A stretch of DNA of 64,000 bases from Thermoplasmata archaeon (GCA_022750195.1 JAKIWE010000001.1:990672-1054671); one strand, 5' to 3'; counted from the stretch's first letter, positions 43,856-52,706 are shown. Translations and numbers: made by a program. The notes: generated by a model from the letters alone, not told the origin.

Positions 43856-44518
43856 ATGAAGGCGGACACTGTGGGCGGGATCACGCCCGCCGTCCTCGTG
43901 CAGCTCCAGCCCGGCGAGAAGATCCTGGCCGCGCACGAGATCATGCTCTACAAGGAGGGGACGGTCAAGCTCGCCCGCCGGACCCTGAAGTCCCTCGGCG
44001 TGAGCACGACCCACATGCTCGGGCTCCGGGCGATGGGCGACAACGAGGAGAGCTACTTCCTCGCTGAATTCGAGGGGCCGGGGAGCGTGACGTTCTCGAG
44101 GGACAAGGCCGGAGAGGTCCGCATCCTCCAGCTCCAACCGGGCCAGACGATCCGCCTTCGCCAGGGCCACATCATCTGCTTCGACCCGTCGGTCAGGTAC
44201 AATCCGATCGTCCTCCTCCAGTATCCGTCGCCGACGCCCAACGAGAACGGGCAGCGACCGACCGTCTACGTCTTCGCCGACGAGCTGACCGGACCCGGGA
44301 CGATCGTCTTCCAGTCGATCGGGAACATCCTGAGCTTCACCCTCGGTCCGCAGGAGTCGCTCCGCACCTCGGTCAACGCGCTGCTGGCGGTCGGAGGGAC
44401 GAACCGGTTCGCGCTGAACTGGCTCGCCCCCGGTCAGATGGCGGGGAACGTCAGCACCTCGGTGCCGGTCGTCGACGTCACCGGGCCGGGCGTGGTGATG
44501 GTGCACAGCGGATGGTGA
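43856..44518 (+). CDS. AIM24-family protein, second of three
   Basis: A 220-residue paralogue of the preceding AIM24 gene: VLVQLQPGEKILAAHEIMLY, FEGPGSVTFSRDKAGEVRIL, and later LTGPGTIVF with GNILSF. The FSR...GEVR pattern is shared by all three copies. It starts 9 nt after the zinc-ribbon stop. No membrane segment or signal peptide is visible, so it is cytoplasmic or peripheral. Confidence 0.85.
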   Translation: MKADTVGGITPAVLVQLQPGEKILAAHEIMLYKEGTVKLARRTLKSLGVSTTHMLGLRAMGDNEESYFLAEFEGPGSVTFSRDKAGEVRILQLQPGQTIRLRQGHIICFDPSVRYNPIVLLQYPSPTPNENGQRPTVYVFADELTGPGTIVFQSIGNILSFTLGPQESLRTSVNALLAVGGTNRFALNWLAPGQMAGNVSTSVPVVDVTGPGVVMVHSGW

Positions 44519-44525
44519 GCGGACG

Positions 44526-45179
44526 ATGAAGATCGACATCAAGGGCGAGATGATCCCGGCGGCCCTCGTCGAGCTCGCGGCCGGCGAGGAGGTCTACTGC
44601 GAGGGGGGCCTGTTGCTCTACAGCGACCCGAGCGTCGGCTTCCAGATCCGCTGGATGACGCAGGGCGGCGTCGGCGGCGCGATCAAGCGGACGCTCCTCG
44701 GTGGAGTACCGTTCCACATGCACGTCTTCACCGGCCCCGGCTACGCCGCGTTCAGCCGCTCCCGGCCGGGGGAGGTCCGACAGATCGAGCTGGCCGCGGG
44801 CCAGACGATCGACGTCGCCGAGCACTCCTTGCTCCTCGCGACGAACACCGTCCAGTACAACTCCTACTACATCGCTGGCACCGGCCGCATCGGCCGGCTC
44901 ATCGGCTTCTGGATGGAGCGGCTCAGCGGGCCAGGGACCATCGTCTACCAGGGCCACGGCAACATCCTGAGCTTCAACCTCAAACAAGGGGAGGCGATGG
45001 ACATCGACCACGGGGCGCTCCTCCTGAAGGACCCGTCGGTGACCGTCCGGGCCTACAACCAGACCCTCGGCGGCGGCCTCATGGGCCACGCCATGAGCTT
45101 CGAGGCGCTCCACGTCGAGGGGCCGGGTCAACTGATGATCCAGACACTCGACCCGACGCGTGCGGGCCCGGCGGCCTGA
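44526..45179 (+). CDS. AIM24-family protein, third of three
   Basis: A 217-residue paralogue closest in layout to the first copy: ALVELAAGEEVYCEGGLLLY, FTGPGYAAFSRSRPGEVRQI, IGFWMERLSGPGTIVYQG and GNILSFNL. It starts 7 nt after the second copy stops. The three may form a hetero-oligomer. It is convergent with the next gene; the 90 bp between them show nothing. Confidence 0.85.
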   Translation: MKIDIKGEMIPAALVELAAGEEVYCEGGLLLYSDPSVGFQIRWMTQGGVGGAIKRTLLGGVPFHMHVFTGPGYAAFSRSRPGEVRQIELAAGQTIDVAEHSLLLATNTVQYNSYYIAGTGRIGRLIGFWMERLSGPGTIVYQGHGNILSFNLKQGEAMDIDHGALLLKDPSVTVRAYNQTLGGGLMGHAMSFEALHVEGPGQLMIQTLDPTRAGPAA

Positions 45180-45269
45180 GTCGTAAGTTCCCGAATCGCG
45201 CGGGCGGTCCCCGCTCCGGTAGCTGATCCATCGATGGGCCGAGGGCCCGTGGAGCCTAGTGCGGCGTCG

Positions 45270-46028
45270 CTAGTACGTGAAGGTGAAGGAAATCGCCAAC
45301 TGCTGCACGGCGCGGACCACCCCGCCGTCGTCGAGATATACGTAGAGCACGGCCGTGAGCGTTAGGGTCGAGAGCACCGCAGGGTGGACGAGGATCATCC
45401 GGATTCCCGGTCCGTAGGTCGTGCCCGCAACCAGCGTGGCGACGGAGGTCGACGTGGTGACGACCACCCCGTTCCGAACCAGGAGGTGGGTCCCAGTCAC
45501 GATCGGATTGCCGCCGCCCACCGCCTGCAGATAGAGCTGAAGGTTGCCGGTGAGACCGAGGGAGCCGCTCGTCTTGATCAGGTCCAGGCGAGCGTCGAGG
45601 ACATGGCCGGCCGGGATGGGGAGCCCGTTTCCAAAGTGGAGCGCTGGAAGGAAGGCGAGGCGCGTTCGGCTCCCGCATCCGGCGGGCTCCGTCACGGCGA
45701 CCGAGCCGCGCCCCGACCCGGCGGGGACGGGCACCGTTCCCACCGCCGTCGAGGCGCAGCCGAGCAGGCCCGCATGGGTGGTCAGCCCGGTCAGCGACGT
45801 CCACGGGGCCAACGAAACGCTGCTCGCTTGTCCGTGGAACTGGACGAGGATCGTCCCCGTCGCGCTCGGGAGCGCCCACCCCCCGGCAAGCAGGGCGACG
45901 AGGAGGAGAGTTCCCCAGCCCGTCGCTGGCAGCTTGGCTCGTCGCCGACGCGCTCGCGGTGGACCGATTCCGGGCGGTTCGTTCGCCCCGCTCAACGACC
46001 GCACCACGCGGCCGGTGAATCGAACCAA
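45270..46028 (-). CDS. Exported beta-rich protein, pilin/sheath-like neighbour
   Basis: A 252-residue protein with a basic N-terminus (about 1-35), one hydrophobic segment (about 38-55) and a beta-rich exterior. The family is unknown. Its end (VLYVYLDDGGVVRAV) resembles the ends of the two divergent proteins at 46090 and 46941 (VLYVSYYIATSGVVSAT), so all three may belong to one envelope family. It starts at TTG 46028; an AT-rich GATTCTATCGAT lies about 20-25 nt upstream and could serve both directions. Confidence 0.62.
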   Translation of the reverse strand: MVRFTGRVVRSLSGANEPPGIGPPRARRRRAKLPATGWGTLLLVALLAGGWALPSATGTILVQFHGQASSVSLAPWTSLTGLTTHAGLLGCASTAVGTVPVPAGSGRGSVAVTEPAGCGSRTRLAFLPALHFGNGLPIPAGHVLDARLDLIKTSGSLGLTGNLQLYLQAVGGGNPIVTGTHLLVRNGVVVTTSTSVATLVAGTTYGPGIRMILVHPAVLSTLTLTAVLYVYLDDGGVVRAVQQLAISFTFTY

Positions 46029-46089
46029 GCCTTCAAGAACCCATCGATAGAATCGCTACCGCGCCCACGCACTAACCCTGCGTGAGAGG

Positions 46090-46830
46090 ATGAGAAACCG
46101 CATGGCAGAGGAACTCCGGGTACGACCGATCAGTGGCAAGGCGAAATCTCGCGTTCGATGGCTCTCGGTCTTGACCGGCCTGGCCGTCGTGCTCGTGGCC
46201 GGCGTCGTCGTCGCCGACGTCGTGCTGAACTTCACCACGAGCACGGGGGTCGGAGCGAACACGAGCGCCCCGTTCGAGTTCCAGAACGGCGCGAACTACG
46301 GCACCGCCCATGGCTTCGGCTTCGTGACGAGCACCTACCCCGGCGGCAGCTCCCCGGGGGTCAGCGTGACGACCACGATCAACGGCATCGCGACCGTCCC
46401 GGTCTCGATGTTCGACGTGAACGAACTGATCACGGCGGTTGCCACGACCAGCACCGCCCACATCGGCAACGTCTTCGTCCCGTCCCCCTCCGCGATCGTG
46501 GTGGCGGGCGTCGTCTGCGCGTACGCCTTCGTTTCGACGGCCGCCCCCTCCCCGGGCGCGATCGCGGTCGCCGGCGCCCCCGCGGGGTGCGCCGCCACGA
46601 TGCCCTCGCTCGGGACGCTCTCGTCCGGGTGCACCGGCGGAACGGCGAACGTCGCCGCCGTCAACCTCGTCGCGGGCACGGTCACGGGCTCCATCGCCGC
46701 ATCGTGCACGGTCCCCAACGCGACGGCCGCGACGACGATCGTGCTCTACGTGAGCTACTACATCGCGACCAGCGGTGTGGTCTCGGCGACCACGCTCAAT
46801 TCGTTCGCGATCCCAGTGACCCTGCCGTAG
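46090..46830 (+). CDS. Exported envelope protein, tandem paralogue 1
   Basis: A 246-residue protein with a basic cytoplasmic start, one hydrophobic helix at about 25-45 ending VVVADVVLNF, and an Ala/Thr/Val-rich beta domain with FQNGANYGTAHGFGFVTST and cysteines in pairs. The next gene shares ADVVLxF, F-NG-NY--AH and TxTYP at equal places, so they are tandem paralogues. It is anchored by the N-terminal helix or cleaved after it. A surface filament or sheath role is a guess. GAGAGG before ATG 46090/46102 may be the ribosome site. Confidence 0.7.
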   Translation: MRNRMAEELRVRPISGKAKSRVRWLSVLTGLAVVLVAGVVVADVVLNFTTSTGVGANTSAPFEFQNGANYGTAHGFGFVTSTYPGGSSPGVSVTTTINGIATVPVSMFDVNELITAVATTSTAHIGNVFVPSPSAIVVAGVVCAYAFVSTAAPSPGAIAVAGAPAGCAATMPSLGTLSSGCTGGTANVAAVNLVAGTVTGSIAASCTVPNATAATTIVLYVSYYIATSGVVSATTLNSFAIPVTLP

Positions 46831-46940
46831 GGGAACGGGCGTCGCGGGCCAACCATTTCTCCCTTCCTTCTTCGAGCCCTCCCGCTCGCCGGTCGAAGCA
46901 TGAATTCTTAGACGGGCGTGGGGTAGGCACGTCGGGCTCG

Positions 46941-47624
46941 ATGGCCGGGAGCAGCACCCTGCGAGGCGTACCGCCCCGACGGGGCCGCTGGCTCGCGCTC
47001 GCCGTCAGCCTCCTCGCCGTGGGGGTGGTCGGCGCGGCGGTGGCCGACGTTGTCCTGATGTTCCAGACCGGGGAGAAGGCGGGGTCGGTCGGTTCGCTGT
47101 TCGTCTTCGCCAACGGAGGGAACTACGCGGCGGCGCACGCCCAAGGGCTGGCCACCAACACCTACCCGAACGTGCAGAGCGTCTCGGTCTCCGCCAAGGT
47201 CTCCGGGGCGGCCGGGGCGTACGGGACCTACCTTCTCGACACGCTGGAACTGGTCGGCAACATCACGTCGGCCACGACCTGGCATGTCCATCTCGACGTG
47301 ACGACCGCGCTCGTCGGGACGGGGCTCAACGCGGCCTACGTGAGCTACTGCTCGCAGCTCCCGACGGGCGTCCCCGACACGGGAGTCCCGATCTCGAGCG
47401 GGACCGACGGGAACGGGAACCCGTGGGCGATCTTCGCGCCGACCTGCGCCGGCACCCAGTCGACGCTCTCGCTGCTCGCCGTCGGGACCGGGGCGACCGT
47501 GACCGTGACGAGCCTCACCTCCGGCACGACGGTCCTCTACGTCTCCTTCCTGCTCGCGGTCACCAACACCGGGGCGACGACGACGACGGCCGGGGCTCTG
47601 ACGGTGGTCGCCAGCTCGCCGTGA
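46941..47624 (+). CDS. Exported envelope protein, tandem paralogue 2
   Basis: A 227-residue paralogue of the preceding protein: basic start, hydrophobic helix at about 18-38 ending AAVADVVLMF, then FVFANGGNYAAAHAQGLATNTYP and a beta-rich domain ending in TTVLYVSFLLAVT. The start is ATG 46941; the frame is open upstream but overlaps the first paralogue. An AT-rich GAATTCTTA lies about 35 nt before the start. The 110 bp before it hold a pyrimidine-rich stretch (46857-46876) that may end transcription of paralogue 1. Confidence 0.7.
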   Translation: MAGSSTLRGVPPRRGRWLALAVSLLAVGVVGAAVADVVLMFQTGEKAGSVGSLFVFANGGNYAAAHAQGLATNTYPNVQSVSVSAKVSGAAGAYGTYLLDTLELVGNITSATTWHVHLDVTTALVGTGLNAAYVSYCSQLPTGVPDTGVPISSGTDGNGNPWAIFAPTCAGTQSTLSLLAVGTGATVTVTSLTSGTTVLYVSFLLAVTNTGATTTTAGALTVVASSP

Positions 47625-47661
47625 ACGGTCCGCGACGTCGTTCCGCCTTCGAATCGGCGAG

Positions 47662-47668
47662 TATAAGG
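47662..47668 (+). promoter_or_regulatory. TATA box of the gene at 47711
   Basis: GTATAAGG centred about 47 nt before the ATG at 47711. With normal archaeal spacing the mRNA would carry a leader of about 20 nt. Confidence 0.45.
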
Positions 47669-47710
47669 GACGGCGCACCGTAGTTTCAGGGACGCCCGGT
47701 CGGAGCACAC

Positions 47711-48295
47711 ATGGTCGAACGCGCGCGCGACCTACGGGACCGGCTCTACCTGGTCCTCCTGCTGCTCATCGGCGCGGCCGCGATCGCCTCGGGCCTGTAC
47801 TACGTTCTCGCTCAGGGGGACGTCTCCGCCCCGATCGTGTTCGACACAGCGTTCGGCGTGGCCCTCCTGCTCGTCGCGTGGCTCTTCCTGATCCCGGACA
47901 GTGTCCCGACGGGCGGAGACAGCTCCCGGGAAAGGTTGACCCAGGTCGAGCCGCTTGCGCCGGAGCCGGCGCCGGTCGTCCGCGCGCCACGGCCGGAGTC
48001 CACCCGCCGGCCCACGCCACCTCCCAGGTGGACCGAAGCGTCGAGCGTCCCTACTCCGCCGTCCACGCCCGAGCCGGTCGTCGCCGTGCGAACGACGGAA
48101 CCGGAACCGACCCCTGCCCCCCGCGCTCGACCGCCTCCGCGCGAGGAGCCGCCTCCCCCGACGGTCCCCGCCTCCGAGGTCATCAAGGAGCTCGATGAGA
48201 TCTACGAGGACCTCCAGCCAGCCGAGCCCGAGAGGGAGTCTCCGCCGCCGCTCGACTCTCGTCGACGACGGCTCGGCGGCCCCGCGGTCGGATAG
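47711..48295 (+). CDS. Two-helix membrane protein with proline-rich cytoplasmic tail
   Basis: A 194-residue protein with two transmembrane helices (about 12-34 and 43-62). The following 105 residues are rich in Pro, Glu and Arg, probably disordered, and end in a short acidic helix EVIKELDEIYEDL. It matches no family I know. The acidic helix might bind a partner. It follows the two exported paralogues on the same strand. Confidence 0.6.
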   Translation: MVERARDLRDRLYLVLLLLIGAAAIASGLYYVLAQGDVSAPIVFDTAFGVALLLVAWLFLIPDSVPTGGDSSRERLTQVEPLAPEPAPVVRAPRPESTRRPTPPPRWTEASSVPTPPSTPEPVVAVRTTEPEPTPAPRARPPPREEPPPPTVPASEVIKELDEIYEDLQPAEPERESPPPLDSRRRRLGGPAVG

Positions 48296-48320
48296 ACGCC
48301 GAGCCGGGACCGCTCCGCGC

Positions 48321-49019
48321 TCAGCCGATGGGCCGGGCGTACAGCAGCAGTTGGACGAGCCGGGCGCTGGCCACGAGGATCAGAAGGAACAACGGGAGCG
48401 TGGCCGCTCCTACCGCCCTCAACCCAACGGCCGGTCGGCCGAGCCGGGCACGATACTCGAGCCCGACGCCCAGCAGGAGCGCCGCGAGCGCCACCGGGGT
48501 GAGCACAATCGCCGGCCCACGCACCCACGCCGGGCCGGCGAGGCCGAGGAGGATGCCCAGCACCGCACCGAACGCGGCCACCCGGTTGAACATCTCTCGA
48601 GACACCGCGCGGTCCTGCAGAAGGTACGCGGCGAGGACGACCGAACCGCCGAAGTTCGCCGCCGCAAGGAACCCGAGGAGGACTGCGCCTAGGTCCGGGG
48701 GGGAGAACTCGAACGGGATCACGTACTCGAAGCTGACCGTCGGAAAGAAGAGGAACAGCAACGCGAAGGTGCACGTCGCGACGAAGAGGACCGCCGGAAG
48801 TTGCGGGACCTGGTTCACGGCGCAGGGCTCGTGGCAGGTGCCGGAACGGTGGAGCGCCTCGACGAACCGGCACCGCAGGCACCGCTCGCGTCGATGGGGC
48901 ACCCCGCTCACCGCAGCGACCCGGTAGAGGCCGATGGCGAGCAGCCCGCTGATCCCGAGGCAGGTCAGGAACGGGAGAGCGACGAACGCGAGGTTCTCCC
49001 AGTCGACGACCAGGACCAC
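48321..49019 (-). CDS. Multi-spanning membrane protein with a cysteine-rich loop
   Basis: A 232-residue protein with about six hydrophobic segments. Between the first and second lies a loop with four cysteines (RRERCLRCRFVEALHRSGTC, then HEPC), which could bind a metal or form disulfides. Family unknown. The start is GTG 49019, taken because a strong TATA element lies 28 nt upstream; the frame remains open to 49097, but the extra residues would lie across the promoter. Divergent from the flavoprotein gene. Confidence 0.6.
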   Translation of the reverse strand: MVLVVDWENLAFVALPFLTCLGISGLLAIGLYRVAAVSGVPHRRERCLRCRFVEALHRSGTCHEPCAVNQVPQLPAVLFVATCTFALLFLFFPTVSFEYVIPFEFSPPDLGAVLLGFLAAANFGGSVVLAAYLLQDRAVSREMFNRVAAFGAVLGILLGLAGPAWVRGPAIVLTPVALAALLLGVGLEYRARLGRPAVGLRAVGAATLPLFLLILVASARLVQLLLYARPIG

Positions 49020-49041
49020 GTCTCGAGATGGTCGGAGGGGG

Positions 49042-49050
49042 CCGATATAC
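49042..49050 (-). promoter_or_regulatory. TATA box of the membrane-protein gene
   Basis: On the minus strand GTATATCGG is centred about 28 nt before GTG 49019, the distance that places the transcription start at the start codon. This decides the start of the gene and indicates a leaderless mRNA. Confidence 0.6.
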
Positions 49051-49166
49051 CGTTCGGCCCGGGGGTCGGTCGCGCGCGCGGAGTTCGGGACCTCCAAGGA
49101 CTCCGCCCCGCGCGTCGCGTTCCGGCAATCGCTATCCCGAAGAGACCCCGTGGGCGTGACACGTCC

Positions 49167-50588
49167 ATGAAAGAGTACGACGTCATTGCCATCGGCACCG
49201 GGTCAGCCGTTTCGGTCGTGGACGGACTGCAGCGGGAAGACCCCCACCTGAGAGCGGCGATCGTCGACAAGGACGAGCCGGGGGGCATCTGTCTGACGCG
49301 CGGCTGCATCCCCTCGAAGCTCCTGCTCTACCCGGCCGAGGTCGTTCGAACCGTCGAGCGAGCCTCCGAGTTCGGCATCACGGCTCCCCTGAAATCGGTG
49401 GACTTCGGTCGTGTGATGGACCGGATGCGTCGGCTCATCGGGAAGGACATCGAAGTGATCCGGCAGGGACTTTCCCATTCCACGAACATCGACTACTACC
49501 CGGCCTCCGCAGAGTTCGTGGCCCCCTACACGTTGAAAGTGGGGGAGGAAACGCTCCACGCCCCGAAGATCGTGCTCGGCCTCGGCTCCGAAGTCCTCGT
49601 GCCCAGGGTCCCCGGTCTCGAGGAGGCCGGCTACCTCACGAGCGACACGGTCCTGCGGCTTGAGAAGCGACCCGCCAGCCTCGTGGTCATTGGCGGAGGG
49701 TACATCGCGGCGGAGTACGGCCACTTCTTCGCGTCGATGGGCTGCGAGGTGACGATCCTCGGTCGCAATGCCCGGTTCCTACCGGACGAGGACCCGGAAG
49801 TGGCCCAGGTGGCGCAGCAGGGCCTGAGCCGGCACCTCACGATCCGGACCAGCCACGAGGTCGTCGAGGTGCGGGCCGGGCGGCGCGGGCGGAAGGACGT
49901 GGTCGCCCTCGACCGTATCAGCCAGCAGCGGACCACGTTCTCCGTCGACGAGATCCTGGTGGCGTGCGGTCGCGGTCCGACCTCGGGTCGGCTCCACGCG
50001 GAGAAGGCCGGGATCGCCCTCGACCCCGCCGGGTGGGTGGTCGTCAACGACTACCTCGAAACGAGCCAGCCCGGGATCTACGCGCTCGGTGACGCGACCG
50101 GCCGCTTCCCGTTCAAGCACAAGGCGAACTACGACGCGAAGATCGTCTTCCGGAATCTCGCGCACGGCCAGAAGGAGAAGGCCGACTACCACGCCGTGCC
50201 GCATGCCGTCTTCACCGATCCGGAGGTCGCCGGCGTCGGTCTCACCGAGCCCGAAGCGCGCAGTGCCCTGCCTCCGGAGCGGCTCCTCATCGGGCGGTAC
50301 CGGTTCGCCGACACCGCGAAGGGGGAGGCGATGGCGCTCCAGGGAACCCCGTACTTCGTCAAGGCGCTGGTCGACCGGGAGGGCTACCGCCTCGTCGGGG
50401 CCCACATCGTCGGACCCCAGGCGTCGGTGCTGGTACAGGAAGCGGTCAACCTGATGTACACCGAGACCCAGAGCGCCCGTCCGATCGTCGAAGGGATGCA
50501 CATCCACCCGGCCCTGAGCGAGGTCGTCGAGCGTGCGTTCCTGGCGCTAGCGCCGGCCTCGGGTCATTCCCACGGAACCACCTCGTAA
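49167..50588 (+). CDS. Dihydrolipoyl dehydrogenase-like FAD/NAD(P) oxidoreductase
   Basis: A 473-residue flavoprotein disulfide reductase. The redox cysteines are in GGICLTRGCIPSK; the second Rossmann motif is VVIGGGYIAAEYGHFF; FAD binding is at YALGDATGRFPF; and the C-terminal dimer domain carries the His-Glu pair in HIHPALSEVVE, as in dihydrolipoyl dehydrogenase. No lipoyl or 2-oxoacid dehydrogenase genes are near, so it may serve another thiol. The unusual Thr-Arg in the CLTRGC loop sets it apart from classical E3 (CLNVGC). A TATA-like CGCTATCCC lies about 36 nt before the ATG. Confidence 0.85.
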   Translation: MKEYDVIAIGTGSAVSVVDGLQREDPHLRAAIVDKDEPGGICLTRGCIPSKLLLYPAEVVRTVERASEFGITAPLKSVDFGRVMDRMRRLIGKDIEVIRQGLSHSTNIDYYPASAEFVAPYTLKVGEETLHAPKIVLGLGSEVLVPRVPGLEEAGYLTSDTVLRLEKRPASLVVIGGGYIAAEYGHFFASMGCEVTILGRNARFLPDEDPEVAQVAQQGLSRHLTIRTSHEVVEVRAGRRGRKDVVALDRISQQRTTFSVDEILVACGRGPTSGRLHAEKAGIALDPAGWVVVNDYLETSQPGIYALGDATGRFPFKHKANYDAKIVFRNLAHGQKEKADYHAVPHAVFTDPEVAGVGLTEPEARSALPPERLLIGRYRFADTAKGEAMALQGTPYFVKALVDREGYRLVGAHIVGPQASVLVQEAVNLMYTETQSARPIVEGMHIHPALSEVVERAFLALAPASGHSHGTTS

Positions 50589-50663
50589 TGCGCATCCGAA
50601 CGGGTGGGACCGTTCCGTGGAACCAACGAGGGGTTCATACCCCCGATTCTGGTCGCGCGTCGG

Positions 50664-51638
50664 ATGAGCGGAACGAGCGCCGCCCCTAGCGCCCCGGCAG
50701 CGGCCCCACCCGCCGCCCCTCCGAAGCCGAAACGGACCGGCATGATCCTGGCGATCGTCGTGGTCGTGCTCGTGGTCCTCGCGGCTCTGGGCGTCTACTA
50801 CTATACTCGGCCCAAGTCCTCCTCCGCGCCCCCCCTCCAGGAGGGCGGCTTCACGGCCGGGGGAGTCGTCACGTTCACCTACAACGGCACGAACACGTGG
50901 GTCTGCACGCCCGGACTTCTCACCTTCTTCTCCCAGGCGACCGCCGCGGCAGCGGTGACGCCCTGTGAGGCTGGGGCGGCGAGTCAGAACGCCGTCCCCG
51001 ACCAGCTTCCCGAGTGGGTCCTGGTTCCCGCGTTCGCGGGATTGTCGATCTTCGGCGTCACCGCCCTCGGCGCGTCGACCGACGGCTTCCCGACCTTCAA
51101 CTCGGGTACCGTGCTGACACAGTGCGGGGCGGGTGGCACGACCTCAGCGTGCGTCGACCACCCGAAGCTGATCTATTCACCGCTTTTCACCGCGGTGGAG
51201 CAGCACATCAATCTCACCGCCGGATACGGCGGCTACCCCGAGGGGGTCCTTCCGACGCCGTCCCACGACCATCTGCTCAACACGACCGACAATGTCCCGA
51301 ACGTCCCGTGGGGGACGATCGTCGTCCTCGTCTTCGACCCCAACATCTTCCCGGACCGTGCAACGGGAGCTTGCACCGCCACGGTCGCCTCGAATCTCTC
51401 CGCCCCCACGGCGCACTGCCTCACGAGCTTCGCGGCGCTGGCCGCCGCCCTTTCGACGTACTCGACCTCGGTCACGTCCGCCAACGCGAAGAACCCGATC
51501 TGGCAGACCACCCAGAGCGGCGGCCTCCAGGTGTACGTCCCCGGGGACGTCACCATCGCCCAGCTCAACAACCTGGACTCCAACCTCTACATTCCGTTCG
51601 CGGTGACGCCCGGAGCTCCATCGAGTTTCCCGACCTAG
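50664..51638 (+). CDS. Membrane-anchored secreted protein of unknown family
   Basis: A 324-residue protein. An Ala/Pro-rich N-terminus of about 25 residues precedes a transmembrane helix at about 27-49, then an exported globular domain. It holds three cysteine pairs and conserved-looking stretches (EWVLVPAFAGLSIFGVTALG, GYGGYPEGVLPTPSHDH, PWGTIVVLVFDPNIFPD). Not recognised. The start is ATG 50664; TTCATACC about 30 nt upstream may be its TATA. The histidine-rich PSHDH suggests a metal site (inference). Confidence 0.65.
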   Translation: MSGTSAAPSAPAAAPPAAPPKPKRTGMILAIVVVVLVVLAALGVYYYTRPKSSSAPPLQEGGFTAGGVVTFTYNGTNTWVCTPGLLTFFSQATAAAAVTPCEAGAASQNAVPDQLPEWVLVPAFAGLSIFGVTALGASTDGFPTFNSGTVLTQCGAGGTTSACVDHPKLIYSPLFTAVEQHINLTAGYGGYPEGVLPTPSHDHLLNTTDNVPNVPWGTIVVLVFDPNIFPDRATGACTATVASNLSAPTAHCLTSFAALAAALSTYSTSVTSANAKNPIWQTTQSGGLQVYVPGDVTIAQLNNLDSNLYIPFAVTPGAPSSFPT

Positions 51639-51715
51639 CGGGCGTGCCCACCGAGTCCCCCGACGGGGCCGAGCTTCGGCCTCGGTCGAACTCGTCGGTC
51701 CCCGGCCGCTCGTGG

Positions 51716-52690
51716 TCAGGCGTTGCCGGAAGGGTCGGGAGGCGCTCGGACCCAGACCACGCCCTCCGTGGCCGGGTCCGGCTTGAAGCCGAGCTTCTCG
51801 TACAGCCGGAACGCCCGCTCGTTCTCTCGGCTCACGACCAACCGTAGCGGCCCTTCCGAGCCGTCCTCGCTGAGGGCGCGGACCGAGGCCGCGATCACCG
51901 CGGCCGCGTAGCCGCGTCGCCGGTGGCGTGGATCGACCATGACCTCGCTGAGGAGCAGCCCGTGGTGGTCTTGCACGAGGGTCGCGGCGGCGAGCTCGGG
52001 ACCGTCGTCGATCGCGAACGACGCGTCCGGGCGCCAGGTTCCGATCTCCCCGTGGAGGAGGTCCTGGGCCCCGAGGCGCGCGTCCGCGACCGGGTCGGAG
52101 AGCTGTTCGAAGAGCGCTCGTTCCGCCGGGCTGCGTGCGTACGCGCGGAGCATCAGCCCCGAGATCCTCTCTTCGTCGGCGAGCGACAACGACCGAGGCT
52201 TACGGTCCACCGGCGCCGACGGGAGGCGAGAGACGTCGTGAAGGTCGAACGTGCAATCGACCCGCGAACGCGGACGGAATCCGACCGGCCCCAGTTCGGC
52301 GACCCATCCGGCGGCGGGGAGTCCCTGGGGAGGGGCGAGCGAGACACGGGCGACCTGCTCGAGCTTGGGACCGGCGGGAGCCAACGACGCGAGGATCCCA
52401 CGGAGCGTGGCCCCGTCGAACGCCGGGTGCGGCAAACTCACGTGCGCCCGGAAGCCGCGGGTCACATCCTTCAACGCGGCCCAGGTGACCACGCCGGCCG
52501 GGCGGTCGTGCCGATCGACGATCGCTCGACCGGTCGTCGGCTGCCCTGTCAGCGCCTCGCGGAGCTCGCTCAGGATCGACTCGGCCCACTCTTTCAGCGC
52601 GGGAGGAACGCCTCCCGCGACGAGGGCGAGGACCGGTTCTACGAGAGTAGGGTCTTCCGCCGGGTCGACGAGGGTGAAGGCTCCCGGCAT
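51716..52690 (-). CDS. Two-part GNAT acetyltransferase
   Basis: A 324-residue protein. The N-terminal half (about 1-165) looks like a divergent GNAT-like lobe, the C-terminal half (about 170-320) an intact GNAT: LLLSEVMVDPRHRRRGYAAAV for acetyl-CoA, then SRENERAFRLYEKLGFKPD. The acceptor is unknown. It starts 16 bp after the YdjM-like gene ends and is the last gene of the run headed by aglB. Confidence 0.8.
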   Translation of the reverse strand: MPGAFTLVDPAEDPTLVEPVLALVAGGVPPALKEWAESILSELREALTGQPTTGRAIVDRHDRPAGVVTWAALKDVTRGFRAHVSLPHPAFDGATLRGILASLAPAGPKLEQVARVSLAPPQGLPAAGWVAELGPVGFRPRSRVDCTFDLHDVSRLPSAPVDRKPRSLSLADEERISGLMLRAYARSPAERALFEQLSDPVADARLGAQDLLHGEIGTWRPDASFAIDDGPELAAATLVQDHHGLLLSEVMVDPRHRRRGYAAAVIAASVRALSEDGSEGPLRLVVSRENERAFRLYEKLGFKPDPATEGVVWVRAPPDPSGNA

Positions 52691-52706
52691 CGAGGGGACC
52701 GGACGG

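Noticed and set aside
46857-46876. Pyrimidine-rich tract after 46830 as a terminator
   Set aside because: It has few consecutive T residues; only mentioned as possible within the neighbouring gene entry.
51667-51681. GGCCGA-GCT-TCGGCC hairpin between convergent genes as terminator
   Set aside because: Archaeal termination relies on T-rich tracts and none follows; such short GC hairpins are common here by chance.
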